A DNA stretch of 64,000 bases, taken from the NCBI GenBank assembly GCA_026874595.1, contig CM049309.1, positions 93,704,723-93,768,722 on the forward strand. The letters are read 5' to 3'. Shown in pieces: positions 62,452-64,000 of the stretch. The notes beneath the pieces are model-generated. The model worked only from the letters and a program-made list of their open reading frames with translations, had not been told where the DNA came from and ran no database searches. The position numbers were made by a program, and so were the translations under genes. Positions within the stretch are counted from its first letter, which is position 1. Each line of letters opens with the position of its first letter. Source of the DNA: Sipunculus nudus (Eukaryota > Annelida > Sipuncula > Golfingiida > Sipunculidae).

Positions 62452-63404
62452 GGGGAGAAGCAATATAAAAATACTGAAGCAGCAAAGGTATTGTAAATAC
62501 TGTCCCAAAAGGGAAGAAGCAATAAAATATTGAAGCAGCAGAGGTATTGTAAATACTGTCCTAAACGGGAAGAAGCAATAAAATATTGAAGCAGCAGAGG
62601 TATTGTAAATACTGTCCCAAACGGGAAGAAGCAATAAAATATTGAAGCAGCAGAGGTATCGTAAATACTGTCCCAAACGGGAAGAAGCAATAAAATATTG
62701 AAGCAGCAGATGAATTGTAAATACTGTCCCAAAGGGAAGAAGCAATAAAATATTGAAGCAGCAGAGGTATTGTAAATACTGTCCCAAACGGGAATAAGCA
62801 ATAAAATATTGAAGCAGCAGAGGTATTGTAAATACTGTCCCAAACGGGAAGAAGCAATAAAATATTGAAGCAGCAGAGGTATTGTAAATACTGTCCCAAA
62901 CGGGAATAAGCAATAAAATATTGAAGCAGCAGAGGTATTGTAAATACTGTCCCAAACGGGAAGAAGCAATATAATATTGAAGCAGCAGAGGTATTGTAAA
63001 TACTGTCCCAAATGGGAAAGGCAATAAAATAATGAAGCAGCAGAGGTATTGTAAATACGGTCCCAAACAGGAAGAAGCAATAAAATATTGAAGCAGCAGA
63101 GGTATTGCAAATACTGTCCCAAACGGGAAGAAGCAATAAAATATTGAAGCAGCAGATGAATTGTAAATACTGACCTAAACGGGAAGAAGCAATAAAATAT
63201 TGAAGCAGCAGAGGTATTGTAAATACTGTCCCAAACGGGAATAAGCAATAAAATGTTGAAGCAGCAGAGGTATTGTAAATACTAACCCAAACGGGAAGAA
63301 GCAATAAAATATTGAAGCAGCAGAGGTATTGTAAATACTGTCCCAAACGGGAAGAAGCAATAAAATATTGAAGCAGCAGAGGTATTGTAAATACTTTTCC
63401 AAAC
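62452..63404. repeat. 56-bp minisatellite, about 17 copies
   Basis: Units of aaacgggaagaagcaataaa, atattgaagcagcagaggta and ttgtaaatactgtccc. Divergence is mostly 0-4 bases per unit, with variants (ggaataag, agatgaattg) recurring in non-adjacent units, as expected from unequal exchange. No minus-strand stop occurs in any frame of the unit, so three overlapping frames of 215-292 codons run through the array; these are not genes. Confidence 0.97.
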
Positions 63405-64000
63405 TTGGGGACTTCTACACTGAAGTTGATAATTATCAACTCTAGGATGAGCTAAAGAAAGAATGTATTTCATGGGGACTGTTGTTAATTGGTCTGTAAC
63501 CACAGACCACTCAATAGAATGCCTCAAAACTTAAAATAATTAGTTTCAATGATATCAGTAACATGGTTGAGTGGTAACAGTTCAAGTCACAAACTATTGT
63601 CCCTCAAAGGATGCATTACGCATCTTTTCAACAAACTAGCCTGATATCTGAAAACTTACATGCAACAGCCAGTCAAGTCTTGGTCAAGGTTGCCTTTACT
63701 ATACCTCTGACAGCTGCGAGATGTTATGTCTCTGTCTTAGTTGGCTTATCTGGTACCAACTTAACTCAAAATGTTTGAATGGATTTTAATGAAATTTTTT
63801 TTAAGGTTAGGGATAATACCCATGGGATAATCTGCTGAGCTATAAATCTTTATCTAGGCTGATGACATCAGGTCCGGAAAAGGGGTATCTAGGCCCAAAA
63901 AGGTTGCTTCGGGTGAAAAAGGGGGAGTCCGGACCCCCCCCCCCCCCCCCAAGTAGGGTAACATGGGACATTCAGTTTACCCACTTTGAAGATGTCTATG
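63405..64000. other. Unassigned DNA at the window end
   Basis: Contains a poly-C run at about 63936-63950 and short palindromes. No coding or RNA gene recognised. Confidence 0.5.

Noticed and set aside
62419-63439. Minus-strand frames of 215-292 codons encoding QYLQYLCCFNILLLLP-type repeats
   Set aside because: They are translations of the 56-bp minisatellite in three phases. No start context, no unique sequence, and all three frames are open equally.

Overview
The window is eukaryotic, repeat-dominated, AT-rich DNA. It has no operons, ribosome-binding sites or dense gene packing. It carries many decayed LINE retrotransposons, foldback/MITE-type DNA elements, satellites and microsatellites. 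A recurring array-end module ((gacgga)n, then a hairpin, then ctaaaaa) and a 'tgacctttgacc' short repeat are ones I associate from memory with mollusc, especially bivalve, genomes. I therefore read it as a marine lophotrochozoan, probably a bivalve. That is inference, not proof.

Layout. 1-6552 (block D1) recurs almost unchanged at 33743-40300 (block D2), about 33.7 kb away. I saw only two base differences and two AT-microsatellite length changes. 6553-18257 is mostly unassigned DNA with a dead LINE, three short tandem arrays, a possible heat-shock-type promoter and a few exon-like stretches. 18258-44555 holds three diverged copies (A, B, C) of a larger unit. Each carries the same small intronless gene encoding a 107-108 aa coiled-coil protein of unknown function, with a shared TATA box and a shared palindromic upstream site. 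Each is followed by a fragment of LINE reverse transcriptase. D2 sits between B and C.

The unit copies act as each other's 'empty sites' and make two insertions readable to the base. One is a 5'-truncated LINE with a poly-A tail and a 7-bp target duplication (21564-22621). The other is a 2.6-kb foldback element with roughly 1-kb inverted arms and a 6-bp target duplication (25868-28470). A second, GC-rich foldback element packed with ACCGTACGGT palindromes lies in D1 and D2, with a truncated third copy beside unit B.

44556-48043 is a LINE graveyard: opposite-strand LINE 3' ends are inserted into a plus-strand LINE. It ends in a 45-bp minisatellite that appears to have grown out of a LINE endonuclease motif. 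48941-61902 is about 13 kb of related satellites and composite repeats sharing the perfect palindrome GGTGGCGCCACC. 62452-63404 is a 56-bp minisatellite that is open in all three minus-strand frames purely because 56 is not a multiple of 3.

The only protein genes I can support well are the three copies of the small coiled-coil gene. Everything else with an open frame is transposon-derived, repeat-derived or weak. The near-identity of D1 and D2, set against the much greater divergence of A/B/C, means an assembly artefact must be excluded before any evolutionary reading.
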